DNA of 64,000 nucleotides from Euphorbia lathyris (GCF_963576675.1 NC_088918.1:40581501-40645500); one strand, 5' to 3'; shown: positions 34,701 to 45,887, counted from the first letter of the stretch. The notes: generated from the letters alone by a model not told the origin. Numbers and translations are program-made.

Positions 34701-37700
34701 ACGACAATAAACATCCCTAGTAAATTTTTTGACATAAAGAAGAGTCAGCATAATGCACTCACTTGGACCAACCACTAGCTGGAGACATGTCAAAGGAACG
34801 GTTGGATACAGCTCCTGTGGGACTCCCATAAATAACTTCATTCTGGGCGATCTCCTCCCGAGATTTCACAGGGAAATGGTTATCATTGCCTGATAAAGGT
34901 GGAAAAAAAGTATTCCGTAACCAAGGATCATTTTCCTTTGCACCAGAGATTGGACTAAATGCCCCACCATTCTGACCATTACCAAGAAAAACCTTCTGCG
35001 GAGAATGGGTACCAGAAAGGATTTGATCCTCTTTAGTGAAAAGGGACGCCATGGTTTTCTGAGATGAAGGGTGCAAGACATCTTCCTTGATAGATCTGCC
35101 GAGTTCTGGAGGTAAAAGCCAGCTTCCTGGACTGCCTATCAAACCTATGCTGTCTTGACCAAGAGGTGCAGTATCCCACATTTGCCATGTTCTGTTATCA
35201 TTCAGATGTACATCGTCTGTAGACATATTATGCTGCATATCTTGAGCCTTGGGAGTAGTAGAGAAACGATTAGACCCATTATGTTTTTCATCAGCAATTC
35301 GTAGTCGTGATAATGGAGACTCAATAGGAGAAGGCTTGCTAACTTCAGGAGATGCAGACAAGTTCTTCAAAACATGAGGCCTTTCAACTCCTACATCTGA
35401 TGCAAAACCCATTCCCAGGTCCAATTGAAAATTATCAAGCGACTCCGAAACAGGCCCAAGCAATGATATTGGGTCAGGAACATAACATGGATCTTCAAAA
35501 TGCTCTGGTTCCTCAGGCATAAAGTCATGGGGTCCTTCAACGCCACGAGCAAAAATGGGTTCAATGGGAGGTGAAAAGCCTAAACTAATGCTACTGGATA
35601 CATTTGGATATGTAGAGAGAGTAAATGGTGATGGCAGCCCAAAACTGATTGGATTATCAAATGATTGTAATGTTGATAGTTGCCTATGTAACTGAGGACT
35701 TTGAACTTCTGCTTGGGGCTTTGAATTCGGCCTACTAATGACATTTGTGTTTGATGATGCAAGTGATGATGAACGTGTAAATAATTGCTGCCATGATTTT
35801 TTAGGTGCTATTCTTGGTGGTTGTTCAGAGAGCACCTGTTACAAAAATAACATCACATTGATTTTCTTCCACAAGCAGCACCAATGCAAAGGTAAATTAG
35901 TTTCCCAAGCATGGACAGCAAACCCATAATGTAGAAAACTTTCAATAATAAGCTAAAACTGTGCAAAGCTTGACTAGAGTGCCAATTAACATAATTGAGA
36001 AAGGCATTATATTCTTTTATAATCACTTTGAAAACAGATCATATAAAAAATTCCTATGAAGGGCCATACAAGTATATTATAAGATTACGTGAGGATAGCA
36101 CATAATAGCATGGTTCCTGCATACCTTACTCCGGCCAACATGAACATAATAAAAAAAGGATTACCATAGGGAACACGATACTTACAGGACGGTTCACATG
36201 CTTATCATCTCCATTCATGTGTGATTTCCCAGCTACACGCTCAGGTGGATATGCATCCCTCCTATGACCAGAAATATGACCATAATCTACAGAAGTGTTG
36301 AATTTATTTTCTTTTGCAACATTAGTAGTATTAACAGTCTTCCCAAAGAAACCACTTCCAGTAAAAGCTCTAGAAGAAGACAAAAATGTACCCCTCATTC
36401 TATCCAGATATCTAGTTCCAGCATTTCCACGGCTATAACTCGCAGATGAATGCTTCATCCCATGACCTGACTCAGTATTATGGCCTTTCACATTGTCTGA
36501 ACCAGATCGCTGATGTTCCCTACGTTCAGTCTCACTCTTCTTATCAAACTCCCGTTTCCGCTCACCTTCTTTACCAGCTTTCTTTTCCAATTCTTCAACA
36601 TCAGAATTACTCTTACTAGACCCTTTGTCTTTCTCTTTCCTTCTTTCCTGACGCTTCTTCTCCGCTTCCTTCTTGGTATCTTTCTCCCTGGTGGATGGAG
36701 AAGATTTGTTTCTATCTTTTTCAGCATCCATTTTCTCATCCCTTAGCCTCCTTCGCTCCTCTACCAACCTTGCAACCTCCTCCCTTTGCTTTCTTTCTTC
36801 CTCCTCCAAAAGCTCCTTCTCTAACCGAGCTTGCCTTTTCTCCTCGGCTTTTCTGCGTGCTTTTTCTCCTCTACTCTCATGATAGATTGCCCCATTCTCA
36901 CCCCTCTTAGTCAACATTCCCCTATGATCTGAATCCGAAGAAGCATCCTCAGATGAACTAATCCTAAAAATCTTTCTCCAAATCCATCTAATGCTCAAGA
37001 AAAAAGAAGTCAGCAACTTACAAGCAAAAATTGCAAAACCTGAATAAGATTTCTCAGCCAAACAATTCTCATCACCTCCAAAAATCCCACTTCCATTCTT
37101 CCTCCAGTAATTAGATTTCCCAGCAATGGAACTACCAGCCCAGTTACCATGTTCTAACCAATCTTGACTACATATCCATCCATTATCAGACCATGCCTTG
37201 CCATTCAAAATCTTTCCACCCTTTCCAACCAGATCCTTAATAATCCCGGAATTAGACATTCCCAATCCTGGGGGTACAGGCAAGTCCAAAACTGGCCTCT
37301 TTGAAATATGGCCACAATATGAACACATAAATTTACCACCACCTGGATTCTGATCTCTATAAGGAGTCAAGCAATTTCTACACCTCCTTGTAGCAGTCTT
37401 CCGAAGCTTCTGCAATTCAATTGCTTCAGACCTTTTTCTCTCCCTCAACCTAGCATTTCTACGAACTCGCCATGCTGACAGCTGAGGCATCAAAATCTCA
37501 TACCAAAAGAGAGTAACTAAAAGCACAAAAACACAAGCGAGCCTGGGTGAGGTTATCTCAAATCGAAAAGCAGGTGGCAGAAGCTGAGAGAGCGCCCACA
37601 ATCCTATAAGAGGAATAACTAACCAAGGCAGCATAGTAGCAACCCGGCGAGACCACTTCTGGATCACACACAATATACACATTATCCTCTTAGCCCACAC

Positions 37701-38082
37701 CTATCTTCCCCGTGTTGGAATCGGAGAAAAAAACAAACCCTAAAAGATGGGAAGAAAATTTTGCACCACCGAAAATAATGCTCCAAATTGAAAACCCTAA
37801 TCTGTTTATCCCCTTGTAAAATCGAGTATCAATGGAGAGCGATCCCTCAAAATGTCAAGAACCCTAAAAACCAAATAAAAAAATAAAGATTACCGAATCC
37901 GTCAAGTGAAAAACAAAAACAAATTGCTTAACCGGCATTACCGCTTCATCCATTAAAGATAAATCATAAACGACGAGGGTAGATAAACAAAAATTGTATT
38001 CAGGTATCCAAAAATTCGGTGGCGTACGGAGGTGGGAAAAAATGTATAATAAGATTTGAAGACTTACAGATTGGGAGTCCAT
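31729..38082 (-). CDS. NST1-like membrane protein with zinc ribbon and coiled coil, four coding exons
   Basis: Exons by frame continuity and splice consensus: 38082-38068, 37700-36186, 35835-34763, 31840-31729, joining to 905 codons with stop TAG at 31729-31731. Donors are GTAAGT, GTAAGT and GTGAGT; acceptors end AAGATAG, GTAACAG and GGCAG. The protein starts MDSQS. An alternative start is the ATG at 37682 (MCILCVIQKW). Two hydrophobic segments (about residues 28-46 and 58-77) precede two CXXC pairs (CRNC about 112-115, CSYC about 131-134) likely binding zinc. A long Lys/Glu-rich coiled coil (about 285-400) and a Ser-rich tail follow. Plant databases often call such proteins stress response NST1-like; their function is not established. 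The first exon contributes only five codons. The last intron (34762-31841, about 2.9 kb) contains three TIR elements. Confidence 0.82.
32515..32934. mobile_element. Tourist-like MITE, copy 2, in the NST1-like gene intron
   Basis: A 420-bp element with ends GAGCATCTCCGATAGAGG and CTCTATTGGAGATGCTC, flanked by TAA on both sides (32512-32514, 32935-32937). Inner repeats GCAACTTTTAAAAGTTGCC-like continue the inverted symmetry. It matches copy 1 (748-1205) in the opposite orientation. Confidence 0.88.
33084..33479. mobile_element. Mutator-like foldback MITE in the NST1-like gene intron
   Basis: The left end GGGTTAATTTCAAATTAAACC is matched in reverse by GGTTTAATTTGAAATTAACCC, and the inverted repeat continues through CATGTGGTTACAAGTTTTT. 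The 9-bp TAATTAATA flanks both sides (33075-33083, 33480-33488). Length 396 bp, no coding capacity. A block GGTTGACTTTGCCAAATTTGGC is also mirrored internally. Confidence 0.85.
33675..33985. mobile_element. MITE-like element with purine tract in the NST1-like gene intron
   Basis: The left GGGTCTGCTTGGATGAAGG and right CCCCCATCCAAGCACTGAT are imperfect inverted repeats, with AACCTCC words repeated inside. Positions 33718-33762 are almost pure G/A with eight or more runs of three to four Gs. Class and target duplication are uncertain. Confidence 0.5.
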
Positions 38083-38494
38083 GGCCGATTGCTATTTTGT
38101 GTATAGGAATAAATGGGAGGAAAAATATTTGAACAGAAAGTCGGACAGTGCGGCGGAATCGGGTCGAAGGCGGTGGCTGCGGCTCGTTCGTCCGTTCTTA
38201 TCAGCGAAGAAACTGTGAGAATATGTGAGAGAAAGATAGATTGTGAAAAAAGATAAGAGAGATGGAGAAGAAAATGAGGAATTGTAATGGAAGTTAATTA
38301 TATACTTGGCATTTTATCAGATTAGACAATCCTTTTAACCGGCAATTTTGGTTGGACCGTGTGGGTCCGGTCAGACCCATTCTTTGTTTTATCAAATAAT
38401 TAATTAAACTAAGTTTAACTCATAATATCTATTTATATTACCCATATTCACATTACACCATTCCATAAAGTTATAGATAATAATGATACTACGG
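38083..38494 (-). promoter_or_regulatory. Upstream region of the NST1-like gene
   Basis: Minus-strand 5' flank and leader of the NST1-like gene. Sequence up to about 38290 is mixed in composition with GAGA-rich stretches (38215-38285). No unambiguous TATA box was chosen. Confidence 0.35.
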
Positions 38495-38815
38495 GGTGTT
38501 TGGTTGCTCCTTTTCACGCTCCTTTTGCCTTTTCACTTCAAAAAAGAGAGTTTCAAGTGTTTGGTTAGTAACATCATGTTTGCCTTTTACAATTGAAAAG
38601 CAGCATTAGGTGTTTGGTTAACGGTCTCCTGTTTGCCTTTTACACCCGAAAAGCAGCCTTTTACACCCGAAAAGCAGCCTTTTACAAAAGCAGAGAATCT
38701 CTGCTTTTTGGAAAAGCAGCTTTTTCCAACAGCAAACCGTAACAGCAACAGCAAACCGTAACAGCAAACAGCAAACCGCAACAGCAAACAGTAGGTAAAA
38801 CAAACGGACCCTACT
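38495..38815. mobile_element. TIR element of the GTTTGGTT / AACAGCAAAC type
   Basis: The left GGGTGTTTGGTTGC and right AACAAACGGACCC bound a 320-bp sequence with repeated CCTTTTACACCCGAAAAGCAG units (near 38635-38690) and repeated AACAGCAAACCGTAACAGC units (near 38728-38790). It is related to 50742-50985 in the reverse orientation and to the ends of 690-1572. It is noncoding. Confidence 0.5.
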
Positions 38816-38828
38816 TGTTCATGGTTTT

Positions 38829-39690
38829 TGTTTATTTAATAAAATTCTATTTGAATAATTCTTTTTAAACTGCTTTAATTGTTTCGTTGAAGGAAGACAA
38901 CTGCATAATAATGATATCACGATTTAAAAACTTATATATTCTGTGCGTATCAAAAGGGAAAAATGATTTATAGCAATTAAAATTGATTTAGAAAAAACGT
39001 GTGACAGATTACGATGAGATTCCATAGTCGACATATGGATAAAAAAAGGAGGAAAATGGATTTACAGCAATTAAGATTGATCTAGAAAAAACATATGATA
39101 GATTACGATGAGATTCCATAGTCGACATGTGGATAAAAATTGGGGGAAAAGGGTTTATGGCAATTAAGATTGATTTAGAAAATGAGTATGACAGATTACA
39201 ATATGATTTTACAGTCAACGCATTACAAAGCATTAGCGTACCAGACAATTGGGTTTCATACTTATTGATACTTGTTTATTTAATAAAGTTCTATTTGAAG
39301 GTTCTAATTTTTTTGGAGTGTTTTAATTGTTTCATCGAAGGAATACAACTACATGACAATGTTATCATGGTGCAAGAAGCTATAAATTTTATGTGCACAA
39401 AAAAGGGAGGAAAATGGTTTATAGCAATCAAGATTGATCTATAAAAGGAATATGACATACTACGATGGGATTTTACAGTCGACACGTTACAAAGTATTGG
39501 GGTACCAGACAATTAGGCTATCCTAATTCACCAACGTTTTAATACTTCATCATTTCGTATTTCTTTTAATGGGGACTTGACAAACAACTTCACACCCTTA
39601 AGAGGCATCAGACAGGGTGACCCGCTATAGTCATTCTTATTCGTCCTAGCATGGATAGATGTCGCACCCTGATTCCTGGTCGGGGCATGT
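38829..39690 (+). pseudogene. Rearranged LINE reverse transcriptase fragment
   Basis: The plus strand encodes degenerate copies of the L1 RT block AIKIDLEKxYDRLRWD at about 38975, 39065, 39157 and 39420, then NFTPLRGIRQGDPL near 39585. QLHDNVIMVQEAINFM near 39350 is the block that normally precedes KIDLEKAYD. A larger segment (TTGTTTATTTAATAAA through TGAAGGAA) is also duplicated with an offset of about 440 bp (38829 and 39269). Many stops are present. Confidence 0.75.
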
Positions 39691-40028
39691 GGTCAGCTCG
39701 CTCCACCTTTTGCTCTTTTTTAGGTTTCAAGTCACCACCAATCATCTTTTGAAAATGTGTGTGTGGACGTAATTGGACGCCCTATTTATTTGGATTGATT
39801 CTGTATGGTTTAACTTTGGTAAGGATGGTCTGTGAAGATATTTAGGTTCGTTTTTTCGGTTACATGTAGGAAAGGGATGCAGTCTCACCCTACCCCATCC
39901 CAATATATTGGTACTATCATGATATCATGTGTTTTGCTATTTGTTATTATTCTGATTGAAATAGGAGCCACACAGTTTTACAGTCTGAATCTCGTGCATA
40001 TTATATTTTAGGTTTTAATTTATTTTAA

Positions 40029-41245
40029 TTTGGAATTATGCATATAAAATATGCATAATATTATATTAAAATTCAATTCAATTTGCATATATAACATCTA
40101 TGGTAAAAGAAATCTGGATTTCGATAATAGGTACTTTAAGTGTGTTATAAGTGTTGTTTTCGCGTATTTGAGATTTGGGATTTAGAATTTGGATTTCTTT
40201 TAATTTGGAATTATACGTATAACATACACATGATTGTATTTCTTGAATTAAAATCCAATTTTTTACTTCACGCATATCACATATATAATAAAGTCTGAAT
40301 TTTAATAAGGTATATTTTTATGTATATTATTAAAGTTAAATAATATTTTCATATCAATTTGAATTAATTTGATTTTATTGACTCAAAATTACATATTTTT
40401 TATTTTGAATCATGTATATAACATACATATAATCCTATTTATCAAATTAAAATTTAATTTAATTTTATGTTTATCACATATATGGTGAGCAAAAATATGA
40501 ATTTCAGTGAGAAATATTTCTTTTTATTATGTTATCAATTCGAATGGTATTTCCATATCAATTTGAATTAAGTTGATTATTTTAATTGATTTGAAATAGT
40601 ATTTCGAATTGATTTATTTTTATTCTGGAACTATACATATAGTATATACACAATTATATTTTGATCAAATTAAAATTACTTTTACATATGGTTTCAAAAA
40701 AAATTACTTTTACATATACCATATATATGCTAAATACAAACATGAATTAATAAAAAAAATATTGCAAATGTATAATTAAATTCAAATGAGAATTTTTATA
40801 TTAATTCGAAGGTTAAATTATTCAGGACAACATCTCAAATTGATTTGAAACTACGAATATAACATACACGTAATTTGTATTTTATCAAATAAAATCCAAT
40901 TTAATTTTTTATATATCACATATACGTTTAATGAAAATATAAATTTTGATAAAGAATATTATTAATATATTATTAAATTCAAATGACTTTTTTATCATTT
41001 TGAATTAAATCGATTAATTTTGTTGGTTCGAGATAACATATTGAGTCGATTTATTTTGTTTTAGAACTACATGTATAATATACATGTATGTTAAATAAAA
41101 TATGAATTTTAACAAAAAAAAATATTTTGAATATATTATTAAACTTAAATGACATTTTCATATCTGATTAATTTAAGATACTACCTCGAATTGATTCAAT
41201 TAACATACATAACATGCATGTTAAGAAAATAAATTTTATTACACA
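40029..41245. repeat. Highly diverged tandem array, about 175-225-bp monomers
   Basis: A recurrent signature, roughly TGGAACTATACATATAACATACA followed by an AT-rich stretch, a second palindromic ATATCACATATA block and TCAATTTGAATTAA, appears near 40029, 40203, 40401, 40624, 40847, 41061 and 41196. Spacing varies from about 135 to 223 bp and copies are strongly diverged. It is noncoding, like a decayed satellite. Confidence 0.6.
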
Positions 41246-41415
41246 TGATAATTTTTATATACAGGGATGGACATATTCATGAAACGAGTCTAAATGATAA
41301 TTAATCAATTAATTTATACATAATAAAATTAAGCTAGTTGATTTAAATTATGTAAAAATAAAAATATGCTTTTAACTAGTTATTACAAGAAAAAAGAAAA
41401 TGTGTAAAACGAAAT

Positions 41416-41420
41416 AATAT
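41416..41420. repeat. Gypsy element target duplication, left copy (AATAT)
   Basis: Directly outside the left LTR and repeated at 45888-45892. Confidence 0.85.
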
Positions 41421-42122
41421 TGATAACACGGGGAAAAATCCTTGATCAGAGCACGTCCCTGTGAGGCGCCGTTGGGATCGGCCGGGGACATTCCGATGCC
41501 AAAGTCAGTAAGGAAGATCAAGAGAGCAAACTGAATTGACAAAGAATAAGTGAATGTGTGTACCTTGATAGCCTAGGGATGTAGGCTATATATAGTTGGG
41601 GAATTCGTAACCTCTAGGTAACTAGAAAGTCTCTATTAATGCTCATTTAATGACGGTTACAAGTTACTCTTAACCTGGTGGTTTAAGACTATTAATGATT
41701 CATTTAATGATCTTTATGGCCGAGTTGGCGGTTAGCCGTTACTGTGATAAATCAGGTGAAAGAGGAGATTCGCCTCATAGGTTCGCCAGCGGATCTCACT
41801 GAGCTGAACCGTGGAGATCCGCCATCTGGTTCTTCTTGCGGCGTTCTTAAGGTGAATATCCCTTTTGGTCCTTGGGATAATATTCTTTGATCCGTCAAGG
41901 CATATGTACGCTCTCCTTGAGAGATATGACGGGTCTCTGCTACTTGCTCTCATTGGGCGTATCTCGTTATGGCGTATCTCGCCATGGTCCACGTGGCGTG
42001 GCATAGTGCTAGAAACTCCTTCTTTTTCCTCATTATTTGCATATTCTCCCCTGCATTAATTATCATTAATGCCACATTAATCATGTATAAATATCTCTTT
42101 TAGAAGGAATAATGGTTTGCCA
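41421..42122 (-). repeat. Gypsy 3' LTR, truncated at its inner edge
   Basis: Aligns with 45130-45831 at very high identity (a few substitutions by eye), then stops abruptly at GGTTTGCCA. The final 56 bp present in the right LTR (up to TTTGTTATCA) are missing. Confidence 0.88.
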
Positions 42123-42240
42123 GAACTATTTGGAGATGAAGACGAGGCTTCATTACTTGGAGATGAAGACGAGGCTTCATTATTTGGAGATGAATCCCTT
42201 TGCTTTCCAGAACTATTTTTACTAATGCATTATATCTTTT
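42123..42240. repeat. Short direct repeats at the deletion junction
   Basis: GGAGATGAAGACGAGGCTTC occurs twice in tandem (about 42131 and 42160) followed by a partial third copy, and CCAGAACTATTT occurs on both sides (42120 and 42208). These repeats replace the missing LTR edge and polypurine tract. Confidence 0.7.
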
Positions 42241-42289
42241 AGCAAGTAATTTTCTAGAATCTGGTTTACGATTTCTCCGATTGTTTAGG

Positions 42290-42960
42290 GTAGGTGGCCA
42301 GCCGTACCCCAATGTGTGAACCTTTGTGAAGGTTTAGAAGCTGTTCTATTCCTTCTAGAGGAAGTAAAGCTGCCCAGGGGATTAACTTGCTACCTATCTT
42401 TGAGGTGAAGCGATCCGCCCGTAGGACTTGTGAACCCTTCTTTGGGAAGGGAGTGAGAGAGTGTAAAGTCCTTGCGTCCAAGGAATGTTTTAACTCGTTT
42501 ATGGTGTCCGACCGAATGGTGTCCGACCGAATGGTGTCCGACCGAATGGTGTCCGACCGAATGGTGATCATCTAAAGATGGATCCGCCCATGAGAGTGTT
42601 CTCCTATCTTTGAGGAGAAAGTTGAGGGTGTAATGATCTCATGTTTGAGACGATTTTAACCTGCTTTTGATGGTGGTCAATCCTTTTCCTGTCTTTGAGG
42701 AGAGAGTTGAGCTTATTTGAAAGCTCCTGAGGGAGTGCTTCTTACCTTTATGGAAAGGGGATCCGCCCGTGATGGGATCAATTGTCCTATCTTTGAGGTA
42801 ATTGATCCACTTGTGGAACTTATGATTCGCCAGCCACTGGACGTATATCAGCACTAAAAGCTAGGCAAGTGAATATAAGAAGTATGGCGAGAAAGAATAA
42901 ATTATAAAATATAGGATACTATAACAGTTTAATGCACATATAAGAATATGTAAAAATACT
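42290..42960 (-). other. Noncoding internal region shared with the second gypsy element
   Basis: GTAGGTGGCCAGCC, GAACCTTTGTGAAGGTTT, GAGGAAGTAAAGCTGCCCAG and CTTGCGTCCAAGGA recur in the same order at 63326-63520. It has no convincing ORF. In the second element this region lies between the antisense ORF and the gag-pol remnant. Confidence 0.7.
42501..42560. repeat. Four-copy 15-bp minisatellite
   Basis: ATGGTGTCCGACCGA is repeated four times without mismatch and is followed by a partial copy. The second gypsy element lacks the array in the corresponding region. Confidence 0.92.
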
Positions 42961-42969
42961 GATTTTAGG

Positions 42970-44200
42970 CCTATGGTTCCGTCTTTTCTGAGCAACTAGA
43001 ACCACATCCTTAATGATGTTTAACTTATGAGTGATCATATCTGGGCTTATTCCTGTACGGATCTCATTCTCCTATGCAAATAGGCTTTCAGACTCAATGA
43101 TGTTTAATCCTTTGGCGATTCGTACCCGCTTTCCATCAGCAATAAGGAGCGTTTCTGTGTCGCCCAAAGCTGTAGTGACAAGTTTATATTTCTCACCTTC
43201 GTCCTCTTTGGATTGTGGGCGAATTGATAGTGACGCTGAGTAGGTCTCTTGAACCGTCTTTTGGTTCCCGCTAATCATTACTCCTCCTTTGTTGGTGAGA
43301 ATGTACCTATGGTGATGATATTGCAAGAACTGCCCGTGTCTACCATTACCCGCCTCATTTCATCTTCCATCCTTCAATTGTCAACGCATCTGTATGTGGA
43401 GAGATTACTGGACCTGTTTTTGCAAAAGGAGCAATGGAGGGATGTTTTATCTAGAGCGGATATTTTTTGCTTTTTCCACGGGTGGCTGATACCCTGGTCC
43501 ATCCGCCATGACATTAATGACACTTTTGAATTTATTTTTGGGATCTGTCTTCTGCTTGTCATCTTGTTATTTGTTATTCTGGACAAAGCTATCTAGTTTG
43601 CCAGCTCCCAGCAAGCTTCAGTGTGGTGGCCAACCAAAGGGTGGTAATAATCTTAGATTGGGTACCCCCTCAAATTTGACCACTGGAATATTTATATTAC
43701 TTGTACTAAAGTCTTGTTTATGGAGGAAGAACCCCGATTTTTGTCTTTCTCACGATCTCGATTGTGAGATTCGCCTTTGGTTTTATGTGATGGAGATAAC
43801 GATTTGCGGCGTATGTCATCTACCTCCCTGAATGCTTTGCATCGTTCAATTAGATTCGCCATATTGCGGGGTTTTCTCCGGATCAGATCCTCCTGTAAGC
43901 TTTTACATGTTGTATTTTTGGCCAATGCTTCTGCAGCTGATCCACCGCCGCCTGAACCGCCTATATGTAATCGGTCATGACCTCCTTGGTTTCCTACGGG
44001 GACATGACCAATGTCTCCTGGTCGGGAGGATGATGGTGGTGGGCCGGTACTCCGGGGTGTATCAATAGGCCTCTTACTACGTCAGCGTATTGGAGAGGGA
44101 GGTGACCTACCTCTGCGAGAAGAGCCCTGTCTTTGTGGCGAAGATGTTTTACGATGCTTCTCATTCGAAACTGACATTTGCACAGTTTTGTAGTTAGCTC
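42970..44200 (-). pseudogene. Gypsy gag end and protease remnant
   Basis: In minus-strand order: a basic, Ser/Arg/Pro-rich gag tail (44190-43950), the gag block AKNTTCKSLQEDLIRRKPRNM and RCKAFREVDDIRR (43925-43800), the protease motif VDTGSSCNII near 43345, and GISPDMITHKLN near 43045, which normally stands just before the RT palm in gypsy pol. Sequence homologous to pol stops at KRRNHRPK. Multiple stops and shifts are present. Confidence 0.75.
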
Positions 44201-45107
44201 AAGACATGAAAGTTTTGTTTATCCAATTTGGCAATTCATCAACCCATAATGGCCTTAATAGTTAGGGACAGTTACATGATGATCACAAATTGATTTAATA
44301 TGTTCAATTCTCTTACGTCGGTAAAAGAAATTCTAATAATGTCAGATAAACAGTTTTTATATGAATAAACACATCCTTGTAAAAAAGGGAATGAAATAAC
44401 TGTTTGACAAAACAATATTAAAAAATATGAATTTTTGATATTAAAAGTACTAAATAGGAGAAAAGCCATATATAGATGGTGAATTGTACAAGGAAAACCA
44501 AATATGATTTTTTGCAATTTCTTCTAATAGTTATATGCATGTTCACCCAAAAGACCGACTAGATCTAAATCCTTTGCAATTACATGAGCAATTTTATGAT
44601 ATTTTAATATCAAATGACAAAATCACATTGAATGGATGATTTTTTCCTTTTGTAAATCCCAAGATCACGGGTCTTATACATGCGTTTGTACTGGTTCAAT
44701 GATAATATCATATTACACTTGTCATGCATAAAAATATGAGGGCATAGTAAGCATGCAAGGTTTAATGAAAGATTTGCGTCTATGACTTCACCTTTTACAA
44801 TTTATTAGATTTATCATAATAACATGTAACGATATTCATAGCACTTTATAAGAGTGAGGGATCTCAATTTTCTTTAATAAAAAATGGAATAAGAAATGGG
44901 AGGAAACTTATCTTTTTCATCATAAAATTCCAGATTTAATGTAGAAAACTTTTTCCCACCAATATATGGAGAACCGTATCTTTGGATAGATTTGTTGTAC
45001 TGATTGAGCCAAAGTTGGAGATTGTGATTTATATTCTGTTGACTCCATTGTTTTGTTCTTTGTGAAACTCTATACAATCAAGATTTTGTGATCTTCTGTT
45101 TGTTAGA
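44201..45107 (-). other. Gypsy 5' internal region
   Basis: AT-rich sequence between the primer site and the gag remnant. The minus frame 45077-44874 may be a gag N-terminal remnant, but I see no diagnostic motif. Confidence 0.45.
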
Positions 45108-45127
45108 GATCCACGCTCACCGCACCA
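45108..45127 (-). promoter_or_regulatory. Gypsy primer-binding site complementary to tRNA-Phe
   Basis: On the minus strand TGGTGCGGTGAGCGTGGATC begins two bases inside the right LTR. It is the exact complement of the 3' end of plant tRNA-Phe plus CCA over 20 nt (from my knowledge of that tRNA). Confidence 0.8.
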
Positions 45128-45129
45128 AT

Positions 45130-45887
45130 TGATAACACGGGGAAAAATCCTTGATCAGAGCACGTCCTTGTGAGGCGCCGTTGGGATCGGCCGGGGACAC
45201 TCCGATGCCAAAGTCAGTAAGGAAGATCAAGAGAGCAAACTGAATTGACAAAGAATAAGTGAATGTGTGTACCTTGATAGCCTAGGGATGTAGGCTATAT
45301 ATAGTTGGGGAATTCGTAACCTCTAGGTAACTAGAAAGTCTCCATTAATGCTCATTTAATGACGGTTACAAGTTACTCTTAACCTGGTGGTTTAAGACTA
45401 TTAATGATTCATTTAATGATCTTTATGGCCGAGTTGGCGGTTAGCCGTTACTGTGATGAATCAGGTGAAAGAGGAGATTCGCCTCATAGGTTCGCCAGCG
45501 GATCTCACTGAGCTGAACCGTGGAGATCCGCCATCTGGTTCTTCTTGCGGCGTTCTTAAGGTGAATATCCCTTTTGGTCCTTGGGATAATATTCTTTGAT
45601 CCGTCAAGGCATATGTACGCTCTCCTTGAGAGATATGGCGGGTCTCTGCTACTTGCTCTCATTGGGCGTATCTCGTTATGGCGTATCTCGCCATGGTCCA
45701 CGTGGCGTGGCGTAGTGCTAGAAACTCCTTCTTTTTCCTCATTATTTGCATATTCTCCCCTGCATTAATTATCATTAATGCCACATTAATCATGTATAAA
45801 TATCTCTTTTAGAAGGAATAATGGTTTGCCATTATTTCTATTAATTTTCCCTTATTCTTTATTCAAGAATAATTTGGTTTGTTATCA
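45130..45887 (-). repeat. Gypsy 5' LTR, complete
   Basis: 758 bp with TGATAACA at one end and TGTTATCA at the other. The R/U5-like block GGCGCCGTTGGGATCGGCCG near 45176 is shared with the LTR at 60212-60690. Confidence 0.88.

Larger units (their letters stand above)
41421..45887 (-). mobile_element. Internally deleted Ty3-gypsy (Tat-like) element
   Basis: LTRs at 41421-42122 (incomplete) and 45130-45887, duplication AATAT, and a tRNA-Phe primer site next to the right LTR place the element on the minus strand. LTRs start and end with TGATAACA/TGTTATCA. Gag and protease remnants are present. Only the first residues before the RT domain survive. The rest of pol, the polypurine tract and the 56 bp of the left LTR next to it are gone. 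It is related to the element starting at 60212. Confidence 0.88.

Noticed and set aside
36488..36910. Several ORFs opposite or overlapping the NST1-like exon
   Set aside because: They are shadows of the Lys/Glu-rich coiled-coil coding sequence.
41732..42059. Paired ORFs repeated at 45441-45768
   Set aside because: They lie within the gypsy LTR and its copy; conservation reflects LTR identity, not coding.
42387..42575. ORF with MVSDR repeated four times
   Set aside because: Product of a 15-bp minisatellite in a noncoding part of the gypsy element.
45108..45127. Possible tRNA-Phe gene
   Set aside because: Only the last 20 nt of the tRNA are matched, next to an LTR, so it is a primer-binding site.
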